From the NCBI GenBank assembly GCA_027604705.1, contig JADHYV010000060.1, positions 1-64,000 of the forward strand: 64,000 nt of DNA, in the 5' to 3' direction. The notes under the pieces were generated by a model, which searched no databases, had not been told where the DNA came from, and worked only from the letters and a program-made list of their open reading frames with translations. The position numbers and the translations under genes are program-made. Position 1 is the stretch's first letter. Each line of letters opens with the position of its first letter. Source of the stretch: Allomyces arbusculus (lineage: Eukaryota; Blastocladiomycota; Blastocladiomycetes; Blastocladiales; Blastocladiaceae). Positions 20,578-31,900 of this stretch are shown one piece after another.

Positions 20578-22905
20578 CTACTCCTCATCGCTACTCGAGT
20601 CGTCGTCTGACGACGATGACGACGACGATGACGCGCCGTCTTGCCCTGCGGCATCGCCCGCCTGTGACTGGCGCGTGCGCTGTCCACGCAGCACGGCCAT
20701 TTGGCCAGCGAGCGTATCCTCATCCGGATCCGAAATGTCGTCCTCGAGTTCCGCCGCCGCAGCCGCCGCACGTGCGCGCGCCTCGCTCGACAACTCCTCG
20801 ACCTTCATCTGAATATCAAGCCGCATATCCGACCCGACCCAGTGGTCCGACTTGATGAACACGGAGAACGGGAACACACCTGCCTGGTTCGGCGCCTGGA
20901 ACTGGATCTTGATCGTCTTCTTGTCGCGCAAGTCCGGGACCTTGACGGCATTGATGATGCGGTTCGACCCGACATTGCCCAAAAACACCCACCACGTCGG
21001 CCGCTTGTTGGCCGGGAACCGCGGCGAGTGCGCGAGTTTCGGCAGTTCGGCCAGCTTGACGGCTTTACCGCGCGCACCGTCGCCTTCACCGTCGAGACCG
21101 AGCGCGTCAAAGTCCTCGTCATCCTCCTCGTCGTCATCGTCCTCTGGATCGCGCGGGGGCTTGGCGAGCCCGAGTTTCTTGGCCTCGGCCACACGTTCGG
21201 CACGACGCGCCTTCTTGGCCTCGTACTCGCCGTTCAATTGCGCGAGCGAAATGGAAATGGGCGCGAGTCGGATGCGGATCGTGCACGTAACCATGGCCCC
21301 CGGCGTGATCGCCTGTTCGCCCAAGACGCGGAAATCCAGCTTCTCCAAGACGATCCGCGGGAACCCCGTCAAGAACCGGTTCATGTCCTCGACCTGTGCG
21401 TCAGACAAGTCGCGGAACACTTTGCGGCGCGCAGCCGCGTCCATTTCCGCCAAGTCCTGCAATGACTTGACGGGCTGCGGCGCAAGGGCCTTGAGCGCCT
21501 TGACGTGCGCGTCTGTGACGTGCGGCACCTGCAGCATCGGCGAGACCGTGTGCCACGTGCCCTGCACCAAAAGCTGCGTCACGTCCATCGTGTAGAGCGA
21601 TGGGATCAGCCACCCGCGCGCCAGCGTGATTTGCAGGATGCCGCGCTGCAAGAGGTGCACCGCGCGCACGATCGTTTGTTCGTCATCGGCCGACCGCGGC
21701 GTTCGGCCGGTGCGGGTCATGTGCGCGAGAAGGACCGTCAGCGCGTGGGCGGCCGCTGGGCGCGAGGTGACGGCGGGCGGGTACGGGAAGTCTTCGCCGA
21801 GGTCCTTGAGCGCGACGGACACAGCGAGTTGCAGGTCCTTGGTCGACTTGGCCAGGGCGTCGGCCTTGCCCTTGTCGTTGGTGTCAGGCAAGTAGGTCTC
21901 CTCAAACTCGCGCGCGGTCGACAAGACGGCAAGCAAAGTCTTGAGCCCGGCATCTTCCGGAATGCGCTTGAAGAATGCGGCCATCGTGCGCGACAAGACG
22001 CGGTCCTTGGTGTAGTTGCGCGTCGAGTACCACCAGTGGCCGATACGCCACGGCAACAGCACGCCAAAGACGAGGCCGTACCCGAGCAGGACGTAGGGCG
22101 AGTTGTGCGCGGCGACGATCCACGTCGGCAGGGCAATGCCCATGGAAAACGCCTGTTTCCCGTCCGGGTGGCCGTACTCGTCGTAGGCCTTGCGCGCCTC
22201 GGCATTAGTCAGGACCTTGTAGGCCTTGGAGATGTCGGCAAAGATGGCATTCGCCTTTTCCTTGAGGTCGTCGGCGACCTTGTCTGGGTGGTGGATCAGC
22301 GAAAGCTTGCGGTAGGCGCGCTTCACTTCGGCAGTCGTCGACGACTGCGAAATGTTGAGCACCGCCCACGGGTCCCAGACGGTGGGTGTCTCGATTTCCG
22401 TGGTCACGATGATGTGCACGAGGAAAGCAACGGCGGACCAACCGGCCGAGAGCACTGCATATCTGGATTTTGGGTGGAAATGGTAAGGAGCAAGGTCAAG
22501 CGCGAGCGAGAGGTCAACCGGGTCCAGCAACGGAAAAGATGCAGAACGCACTTGATCAGACGCGAGACGCGGTGCTTGCGCGCATCCTTGCGCTTGTTGG
22601 CGCGGAACTTGGCGAGGCAGTCGGAGCACTGGCAGCTGCTCGCCTTGTCAAACCGTTCTAGCGAGTGCGGAGCAAGATGACGCGAAGCGGAGCAAATGGC
22701 GCGCGTTACAGAGCAGAGTCAGGTGCGTGCTCGACGGGGATCACGGCAACGGGGGCGCACAGCGGCACACGACAGCGTATGATGATCACGTACGGCGACC
22801 CCCAAAGACCCAGCGGTGCGTGGCCGGGACGAGAACGAGCGTCAGGACAGTGGCGACAAAGTAGGCAAAGTAGACGCCCGTGTCGTCGTACGAGTACTGG
22901 GTCAT
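20578..22905 (-). CDS. SEC63: Sec63, ER translocon J-protein
   Basis: ER membrane co-chaperone that recruits BiP/Kar2 to the Sec61 channel for post-translational protein import. Exons 22905-22794, 22657-22552 and 22462-20578 give about 700 residues. Order: first membrane segment (YFAYFVATVLTLVLVP), a Cys-containing cytosolic loop (CQCSDCLAKFRANK), a second segment (LSAGWSAVAFLVHIIV), a lumenal J domain (WDPWAVLNIS, AYRKLSLIHHPDK with the HPD motif, YDEYGHPDGKQA), a third segment (SPYVLLGYGLVFGVLLPW), then two Sec63 (Brl) regions and an acidic, Ser-rich tail (SDPDEDTLAGQ, SSSSSSDDDSSSDEE) of the kind that binds Sec62. Intron 2 uses donor GTGCGT at 22551. The start is divergent from SVF1. Confidence 0.95.
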
Positions 22906-23767
22906 GTTGCCGTGTGCGTGCGCGTGCAGTCGTGATCAGGGCGCACGCGTGCGCGAGTGGAGCGGACTTGACGCCGCAGGTAGAGCTCCCGCAGCAAGCG
23001 ACCAGCGGGCAGGACGAGAACAAGTGGCCGTGTCGTCGGAGCGCGCGCGAGCTTAATAAAAAATTACAGCTGGCGGCGCGCAAACGGATTGGTGTCGGTG
23101 AACGGCTTGGGTTGGGCTCGACGACTTGTTACAGCTGGCGCTCGCGCGGTCCAGATCCAGAGCGCGATGGATTCGGGCCGTTGACGGTGGCCACAGAGGA
23201 AAGAGTGCAACAGCTGTGCTCGTCGTGGTCGTGGTGGTGGTGCTGGTGCGTGTTGGCGCGGGCGGGCGGGAAGGGAGCGGCAGTCGCGGCGAGGTCGTTG
23301 GAAAAATCAAGCACAAGCACGCGCTTCCTTGAACTTGACCAGCTGGCACCGCGAGGCGTGCCAGAACCATCGCTTTCCAGGTGACCGCGATCAGCGACAG
23401 AACACTCGGTGGATTTACGTAACATATTTTGTTGGTCAGCAAAGTTGCCATTTCTCTTCTCAGCCCCACCGCAAACCCTTTTTCTCGCCTTTGGACAACG
23501 AACCTGGCGCTGACCTCGCCGTATTTGGAGTCAGCGGCCCTGGCAAGTCGCGAGACGACACGTCGCGCCAGGCCACAGAGCGCCGCCGCGCCGCTTCCAT
23601 TTTCTCTCCCCAACCCACCGACTCGAGCACGCCGACACGGCCAAATCGTTTTGCAACTTTTTGCGCACAGCAACCCCGTTGCGACCAGCTGCACCCGCCC
23701 CCTGCAGCACCCGTCGCGCCGTCTGCACGCCTCCGTCCGCTAGCCTACCCCCCCCCCCCTCGCCACC
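22906..23767. promoter_or_regulatory. Divergent upstream region of SEC63 and SVF1
   Basis: 862 bp separating two divergently transcribed genes. A C-rich run at about 23748-23758 lies just before the SVF1 start. No TATA box was found near either gene. Confidence 0.35.
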
Positions 23768-24928
23768 ATGCTCTCCGACTCGCGTACGTGCGCCTTGCCG
23801 CCTCTGCTCGCCCGTCAACACACGGCCAATTCCTGACGCGTCCGTGCTGCTATTGTTCCAGACCACGCGACGAGCATTGTCCACCCAGAGTCCACCCCAC
23901 GGCCCGCGCCGGCCGCCGAGGGCATCTGGGTCAAGGCCGGGTACGGCTACTCAGAGACGGAAACGTTTTACCTCTACCCGGCCACGGGCGGCATGGTCTA
24001 TGTGCAAATGGCCTACTCGGAGCTGAGTTATTCGCCGCTCGCGCAAGTTTCTGTCTTGGTCGCGACTCCCGAAGTCACCTTCTTCAAGTCCTACAACCAT
24101 TCCGGGTCGGCACTCAAGCTTTCGCCGGGCCAGGGCGCGACCGGCTACTCGTGCGAGATTCTCAAGGTCGCGCGTCTGCCCGAAGCCAACGGCACCGTCA
24201 CCTACCAACTGTCGCTCAAGACGCGCGAGATTACGCTTGACGCGACGCTTGTCGAACCGTTCCCGGCGACCATTCGTGTGGGCGACGGCGCCGTGCACTT
24301 CCCCGGCGACGCGAAACTGTCGCAAGTGTTCAACCTGCGGTCGCGCGTGACGGGCACCGTCGCCATCCCGAAATCCGGCATTGTCGACCTCGCAGGCCAC
24401 GGCGGCCTCGTGCACCAGCACCAGTCGATTGCGCCGCACAAGATTGGCGCGCAGTGGAACTTTGCCGCGTTCCAAGGCGACCAGTTGGCGCTGTCGACCA
24501 TTTCGGGCACGCAGCCACATACGGCCGCGCCGTTCTCGACGCTCGCCATGACGCTCGACGGCACGCATTATGTCTCAACGGACGCGCAGTTTATTGTCGA
24601 GGCGTCGGAGCAGGACAAGGAAACGCATTACCAGGTGCCGAGTAAAGTGCGTGTCGTGGCCAAGGCCGTGCGTGCCGCGGACGGCGATGAGGTCGAGGTT
24701 GAGGGCGCGTTTGCCGTGACCCCGGCGGCTGTCAACCGCGTCGACGTGCTCGGTGAGCTGCCGTGGCTGATTCGCAAGGCGATTCAGTTGCTCGTCTCCA
24801 AGCCCTACGTCTACCAGAACGTCGCGCCCGCAACCGCGTCCGAGATTGTCGTGCGTCGCGCCGGGGCCGAGGTCGCGCGGTCAAGCGGCACGGCTTTTGT
24901 CGAGGTCACATACACGAACCCGCAGTAA
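23768..24928 (+). CDS. SVF1: Svf1-like lipocalin-fold protein
   Basis: Homologue of yeast Svf1, a peripheral protein implicated in oxidative-stress survival and non-vesicular ceramide transport between ER and Golgi. Two exons: a tiny first exon 23768-23783 (MLSDS plus one base) and 23862-24928; about 360 residues. Family marks are EGIWVKAGYGYSETETFYLY, GGMVYVQMAYSE and GHGGLVHQHQSIAPHKIGAQ with WNFAAFQG, the last matching the highly conserved VHxxQGMKPHxxAxxWNF region. The ATG at 23768 has a strong context (GCCACCATG), and its 16 coding bases give an N-terminal helix-like start, as Svf1 uses for membrane binding. The 78-nt intron has donor GTACGT and acceptor TTCCAG. Some 3' sequence follows with a long T run. 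Confidence 0.82.
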
Positions 24929-25325
24929 AAAGAGAAGAAACTGGGGGGGTGGGCAAACGATCTCTTTTTTTTTTTTTTTTTTTGGTTCGCATTTTCCTAG
25001 ACCGGGCCGTGCGCGCTGGAGGAGACCATGAGCTGCTTGGTCGCAATTTTGACGTTGCACATCAAATATAACTCTTTTTTGAAAGCTAATCCATCATTGT
25101 CGCAGTGGTGTGGCCATGGTGTGCCCCAGTTACGACGGTGTCAAGAGTGCGAGTCGACTGGTCATATCAAACTGAGGACCCCGATCAGCCATCGGAATTA
25201 CGTTTGTTTGCTCCCCAAGCGCCAGAGACCAAAATTCTCTTTACATTGCTGCGAGCACGACGACGGCCTCCAACTCGCGGCATTTGATTCCGGGACCCGG
25301 GGAACGGTCAGGAAAAACCTAAACA
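24929..25325. other. Intergenic
   Basis: 397 bp between SVF1 and the coiled-coil orphan, visibly less GC-rich than its neighbours. It contains a 19-nt T run and no coding sequence. Confidence 0.4.
24965..24983 (+). repeat. T19 homopolymer
   Basis: Nineteen consecutive T residues 37 nt after the SVF1 stop, presumably in its 3' UTR. Confidence 0.85.
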
Positions 25326-27569
25326 ATGACGGGACCAAGAACCAGTCCTCCGCGGCGAACAACGCGGCGCCCACCATGGGATATCAGCCAGCTCGTCCAC
25401 ATTGCCCAGACGCTGCGAGCTCTAAGCGACCAAGATGACGACGACGAGCTGTTTAGCTGGTCGTTACCGGACGACATCGAGCCGAGCACAAGTCGGCCCA
25501 TGTGGATGGCTGCTGAACCCGTTCTTCGTGCGCCTCCGTCGCCTCCCACCGACACTCTGGCGTGGGGCAATGGGTCGACGTTACGCGCGGCCGCGGGCAC
25601 ACCCGAGTCGACGGCTCGCCATCGCAACGTCGAGGACCTGTGCGCAGAGCTCGACGCAGCAAACGCCGAGAACCAGCTGCTGCGTGACCGGCTCGTGGCC
25701 ATGGCCGCGGCACAGTGCACGCCGGCGTCGGTCGATGGCGACCGTGACGACCGGCCTGTGCACGTCGACCGTGGTGCGCATGCTCTTCTCCACCCGCTGA
25801 TGGCTCCTCTCCACTGTGTTCTGGCCACTGACTCTGTCGTTCTTGTTTTGCTCGTCTAAAGAGTGTGTTCAGTGCCTCCAACGGGCACACGCCGACGCTG
25901 ACACGGCCGCGCTCCACGCGCAAGCTGTGACTGACCAAGAAACGATTGCGGCATTGCGCGACGACCTGGCGATGCACGCGGCACAAGTCAGCGCGATGCA
26001 CCAGGTCGCCGACGCGCTCAAGGCAGAAGTCGACCGTGTGCACGCGGAGCTCGAGCGAGTGCAGACGACCCCACGCGCGCCCGCTGAATCGTCATCCGAC
26101 CTCGACGACCTGCGCGCCGCGCACGCAGCCCTCCAAGACGAAACCCGCGCACTACAAGACGAGAACCGGCACTTGCTCGAACAACGGCGCGTATTCCTAG
26201 GGGATATGGACGCGCGCCTGCGCGCGCTCGAAGTGGACGTGGACCGCGAGCGGCGCATGCGCGTTCAAGTCGCGAGCGAACGCGATGCGGCACGCGCGCT
26301 CGTCGAGGAACTCGAAGTGCAGCTGGCGAGCGACAAGTCGGCGGTGGTCGTGTTGCAGCGACAGGTGCTCGACTTGGCACAGGAGAATGACGAGCTCAAG
26401 GTACGAATTGATGACGCGTCGAATGATGACTGATGTGGATGGTTGGTGTGCCTGGCTTTTCTTCTGTGTTGCGCCCACGGAGTCGGTCGACCCACCCACC
26501 CACTTCATCTCCTGCCCGCCAATGCGTGCATGCTGTCTACGTAGATGCTTCTCCAGCGCGTGCTTCCGAACCGCGATCAGGAAGACCAGCTTGCCGAGGA
26601 GAATGCGGATCTGCGCGTGCGTGCTTCCAGTGTCCCGCGTGCCGCCTGCCTGCCGGCACGGCGTGCCAAATCTTGGCATTCGGGAAGTCAACTAACCCCC
26701 ACTTGCCGCGCCCATTCGTCCATCCGTCCATCCGCCCATGGCTTTGTCGGAACCGCGATTCAACCCCCACGTCCCGCTCGGCCAGTCCAAGCTGGAACGC
26801 GCGCAGTCGCAGCTTCGCGTCTTGCAAGCCACGGTCCACCAAGTTCTGTCGGCCACCGGCGCGTCGTCCTCACCGTCCTCTACATCGCCGTCGACCGGCT
26901 GGCCCGCGCACTCGCGCATCACCTCAGCCGGGTCCGCAACCAGCAGCATCGTGACGGTCCGCCCGCATGACGCGTCGTCCGTGCTTGCGCCTGGATTGTC
27001 CGCGAGCCGCGCGTCCGACGCGACAGTCCTGCCGCCCCCGCCCCCGGCGGGATCGCCGCCGGACCGCGAACGCACGGTCGCGTGGGCGAGTCCCGACCGG
27101 ATCCCGCCGCCGCCGTCGGCCAACGCGATGGCGCGACGCGGGACATGGGCGGGGGCGCCGCCCGCGGTCGAGCACGCGAACGGTTTGCGACGGCAGCCGT
27201 CGAGCGCGCTTCAGCTGCCTCCGCCGGCGCTCACGTCGGCTGCCGACACCGAGGAGTCCGAGACCGACGTGGACCGCGCCGCGCAATGGCGCGCTCTGCA
27301 GCACGCCGCGCAGGCGCTCGAGACCCAGCTCAAGGACCTGCAGCTGCGCAAGGAAGCGGTACGCCCTCCTCACCTTGTGATCGTCACGAACGGGCGACTG
27401 ACGTCCGGACACGTCGCCTGGTGTGCAGCTGCAGGCCGAGGCCGCGCGGGTCCCGCTGCACGCGGCTACGGCGCGCCGGCGCAAGGAGGAGCTGGACGCG
27501 GCATTGGATGCGGTCGATGGCGAAATGGCATCGGTGCGGCGGCGGCTCAAGGCAATGCATTACCTGTGA
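25326..27569 (+). CDS. Coiled-coil orphan, five exons
   Basis: Unrecognised protein of about 590 residues. Exons are 25326-25773, 25862-26400, 26545-26616, 26786-27358 and 27429-27569. After an acidic N-terminus (ALSDQDDDDELFSWSLPDD), exon 2 is almost entirely coiled coil (VSAMHQVADALKAEVDRVHA, ALQDETRALQDENRHLLEQR, LVEELEVQLASDKSAVVVLQ). Exon 4 has a Pro/Ser-rich linker flanked by helices (SKLERAQSQLRVLQATVHQV, ALETQLKDLQLRKEA), and exon 5 ends KAMHYL. All four junctions keep frame and join coiled-coil heptads. A structural, cytoskeletal or tether role is possible but not shown. Exon 3 (72 nt) and the long intron before exon 4 (169 nt) are the least certain parts. An acceptor at 27626 allows a longer alternative 3' end. 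Confidence 0.7.
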
Positions 27570-28938
27570 TCGTTAAAGCAAGATGTTTTCTACTTTTTTT
27601 GGTCGATGGGTGGTTGTCTCTCGTAGGTCCCCCGCGAGTGGGACGCGTCGCTGCGCGCTTCAGCACCGTGCGCTCGCTCTTTGATGGGATTAATTATCGG
27701 AGCGTGGGCCCCGCGTCCGCGTCCCGCGGTCCCTGTCGTTGCGCGGGCGACCCGTCGACGCTGGCGGTCGCGCGGGCGGCGCGTCGAGCCCTCACCGATC
27801 ACTGGCCTCGGTCAAGGTGAATGCAGAGCACGGCGACGGGAGCGATCCAAGCAGTCAAACGTGCCCAGTCAAACTTGCCCCATCTCCTGTTGCAGGTAGG
27901 CATCGGTTTGGCATGTCCAACATTGCGGCTCGTTGGCGGAGCGTGCGATTGGCGACCCTCCACGCGGCCCGTGGTGTCGAGGACCGGGTCGCGGTCGGCC
28001 GTCCGGCGCCGATGTGGGGCGTGTGAGGGGCGGCCGGGGCGCATAGAAAACGGGAAAATTGAGCGCGATGCGAACAAGCGCGGATCGGCGGTCAAGCAAC
28101 AACAGGGTTGGGTCGACCCTGGGACGAACAGGCAAGCGCACGCTTGGGCGCTGGTTTTGCGGCGCGATATGCTGGTGTCCGTGTGGACCGCATTCTCGCC
28201 GCTCACCTCTCGTTCGTCTCGGTTCAATCGCGCGCGCACGCGTGGGCCGTGCGTGTGCGCGGGCGTCCCAACCCCCAGAGCGCGGGCGTGGCAATGGCCG
28301 GCACGATGCGCGCGCACGGTTGCGACAGACGGACGGACGGGCTGTGCTGAGCTGGTCGGTCCGTCCTCCATCGGGTCGGTCGTCGGCCGTGGCCGCACTC
28401 CACCTTCTCATTCTCAGTCGATCGTCCATCACGTTCTCCTCGACGCCCTGCGGCGCTCCCATCGTGCGTCTTGCCGCATTGCCCACTGCCGCGCCGTGGT
28501 GTGGTTTTGCAGCCGCCGCCGCCCCGTCGCCGCGCGCAATTTCAACCCTGCTGCTCCCTCCACGCTGATCGGTGACAAGACCGGTGCCAGACCACCCGTG
28601 TCGGCCACGACGCCCGACGCGCCAACCGACCGCACGCCGCTGCTGTTGCTCAGGCCGTCTGCGCCCTGCCGGCGGCCCTGTGCTGCCCGCGAAACCGGCG
28701 ATTTTTTGCACGCGCCAACGACGCGCCGTGCTGGCGCGCCCGCCTGCCGCGGCGGCGCACGCCCACGCGCGCTGCCCTCCGCTTCCGCGTTCTTATCTTC
28801 GAAGGCGAACGCCTGGACGCGCCCCCGCGCCCGCGCCCTCTCCCCCGACGCACACGCAACCAGTCTCGCCCGCCCGGCCCATCCGCGCCTGCGCCCACGC
28901 ACCCTCGGTCCGCCCTAGCCTCATCTGTGGGCCTGACC
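27570..28938. other. Long upstream region of the hybrid kinase
   Basis: 1369 bp. The first part holds the 3' end of the coiled-coil gene. The rest should be promoter and 5' leader of the kinase. Long frames run through it but are Arg/Pro/Ala-rich with no family signal. No TATA box was found close to 28939. Confidence 0.4.
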
Positions 28939-31900
28939 ATGCGCGCCCTCGCTGCTGTTGCCACGGCCATGGCCCTGGTTGCTGCCATCGGCGCCATTGG
29001 TGCAGCCGCTGCCGCTGCCACCGCCGGCCCGACCATCCTCCACCTCGGTGGACAAGGCGAATGGCACTTTGCGCGCTCGTCCCAAGCCGGTCCGAATGCT
29101 CCGCCGCCGCCACCGCCGTCCCCACCGTCGCCGCCCTCGTCGCCGCCGTTGTCGGCACCCATCTCTCCCGCGTCCGCGCCGGCGCGCGATGGCACCGCAT
29201 CCAATGGCGGCATCATCAGCGGCGGCATGTCGACGCTCATTACCGTCGAAATGGCGGCCGACCTGCTCATTGGCCTGGCCTATATCGCAATCCCGTGCAT
29301 GATCGCCTTCTTCCAGCGGCAGCTCGTCGGCGCCACAAGCCCGACCTACCGCGGCCTGCTGGTGCTCTTCCAAGCATTTATTCTGTGCTGTGGCGCGACG
29401 CACCTGCTCCACGCCATGCGCTTCTCAAGCGACTCGATTCTGCTCGTCGTGACCAAAGTCATCACCGCCGCCGTCTCGTGCCTGACCTCGGCGATGCTGT
29501 TCTGGGTCGTGCCTGTCGCCTTCTCGATGCCAGCACGGTTACACCGGCTCGAGTCGGAGCTCGGCGAAATGATCCGCGAGGCCAACCGGCGCCAGTACGG
29601 CATGCACGACGGCGCGCGCCGCCCTCTGCGCGAGTTGACGGCACGGTTACGGTACAAGCAAATGGTTGAGTCCCAGGGCCTCGACAGTGCCGGTGGAATT
29701 TGTGCAACTACGGCGGCGGCCGGTGGGAGCAGCAGCCACACCTCGACCGCGCCCAACACGCAGGACCACCACGTGGATTCCGAGGACGAGTACAAGGCGT
29801 TGCCGCTCGAGCGCGTGTGCCACTTGGCCGTGCGCGCGATCGCGCAGTCGGTGCCCGGATTCGCGTCGGTGCTCATGTTCATGGAGCCAGCGCACGATTC
29901 CACTGCTCCTGTGGCCGCGCCCGCAGAGTTGACGACGGGCGGTGGACCCGGCGCGGGGGACGAGGCCGCCCTCCAGCCGGCCTGGACGGGGTCGGGGTCG
30001 GGATTGCGGTGCATTGCCGAGTACCACCCGTCCGCACCGACCTCGGCGCGGTTGTTTGCCGATCATGTTGTCGACACAAACGACCGCATTTATTGGTACG
30101 TATAACCGTGGGCCAGGTTGCTAAATGGAATTTGACGCGTGTCATGCTTCTTCGCGCATCCGTTCCATCCATCGCGGTACTGACTTTGATGGGCTTCCGC
30201 GTACTTTGTCTGGGCCGCACTTCATGTAGCTCCATGACACCCGGTCGCGCCAGCAGGTTCTCGAGCGTCGATTTGGCGTGTTTAATCGGGTGTACGCGGT
30301 TCGTCAACGCCATTGCCATGCAAATGAATTATGGCAGCCGCCGGGGCCTGCTGGTCCTGTGTGCGACCAAGGAAGGGTCCGTGTCGCGTTGCGCAGTGAA
30401 CGCTCCGAAACGATGCTCCGAAACGATGCTCTACCACGGCTCACGCTCGCTCGACCCATGCTGTAGCCCCGTGATGTCGTCAGTCAATGAAATCCTGCAC
30501 TACGAGGACCCGCTGCACTACATCCAGACGGCGCTCGACCTCGCGCACGCGCGCGACCGCACGCGCCGGTTACGGCACGAGCTGTCAACGGCCATTTCGG
30601 CGCGCGCTGCCGCCGAGACGGCACGTACCGCCGCGCTCGAGCAAGTGGTCGCCACCAACGATCTGCTCGCAACGACATCGCACGAGCTGCGCACACCCAT
30701 GAACGCCATTGTCGGGATGGTCGATGTCTTGCTCGACGAGTCGTCGAACATCCCGCTTTGCCAGGAAGTGCGCGAATCGCTCGAAATCGTCCTGTCGAGT
30801 GCCAACCTGCTCGGCAACTTGATCAACAACCTGCTCGATCTCGCCAAGCTGCACCACCAAGGGGCCGCGGGCGAAGGCTTGGTTCTCGCGCACGCGCCGT
30901 TCCGGTTACGCACGTGTATCGAAGCTTGTCTCGACCTTGTCGCGCCAAGGCTCGAGCACATTGATGTGGCGCTCAACTACATTCTCGATGCCGATGTCCC
31001 AGAAGTTATCGCGGGTGACCGCACGCGCGTCACGCAAATTCTCGCGAACCTGTTGGGTAACGCGGCCAAGTTTACCGAGCAGGGCGAAATTTTGGTCATT
31101 GTTTCGACGAGGCCACGGCGCGTTGTCGATCCGGCTGTCTTCACGTCCGTGCGCAAACTCGATTTCCGCAACCCGGCGCAGGGGGTCACACCGGCAACGC
31201 TCGTCGCGGTCTCGCCAGACTCGATTGATCGTGCGGGCCGGCCCGTCGAGTCGGCGACGCCGGCTGGTACGTCAAGTCCTGTCGAGCGGATGATACTTGT
31301 GACCCTTCTCATTCAAGACGTCGCATTTAGATTGGGACCGGAAAGCCAGCTTGTCGCCCGGGTCCTCCAGGCGACGCGAGGCCACGTCCGCATCAAACAC
31401 GTCGGCACCGGACCCGCTCTCGCCGCGGCTCGCGACGCAAACGCGCACGCGCACCAACTCGCTTGGGGGGCATAACGGGTACCTCTACTTCTACGTGGTC
31501 GACACCGGGTGCGGGATCCATCAGCACGACATGGGCCGGCTCTTTGAGCGGTTCCAGCAGGGCCAGCAAGGCGCGGCCAACCGTCGTCAACACGGGACCG
31601 GGCTCGGCCTCGCCGTCTCCGCGCGCCTCGTGGAACTGCACGGCGGGCAAATGGCCGTCCAGTCAGCCCCCGGCGTCGGGACCGTGTTCTCGTTCTCGCT
31701 GCGCATGCAGTATCCGGGTGCTGCACAAGCAGGGGACCACGATGATGTGGTCCATTCAGCCGCGGCCGCGTGGGAACCGCTCTGGCAGGCGCCCACGGTC
31801 CCGCCGGGGTCCCCGTGGGCCGGGCTCGAACTCGTGGTCGTGCCCGACCCAAAACTTGCGTCGTCGGCGCGCTCGCTCGGCAGTCTACTCGATGCGATCG

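Noticed and set aside
24965-24983. T19 run as an RNA polymerase III terminator
   Set aside because: No tRNA, 5S or other Pol III gene or A/B box lies upstream; it sits in the 3' region of SVF1.
26738-26785. MALSEPRFNPHVPLGQ as a new start in the coiled-coil gene
   Set aside because: It lies before the acceptor GGCCAG and is better read as intron; the coil continues in phase from exon 3 to 26786.
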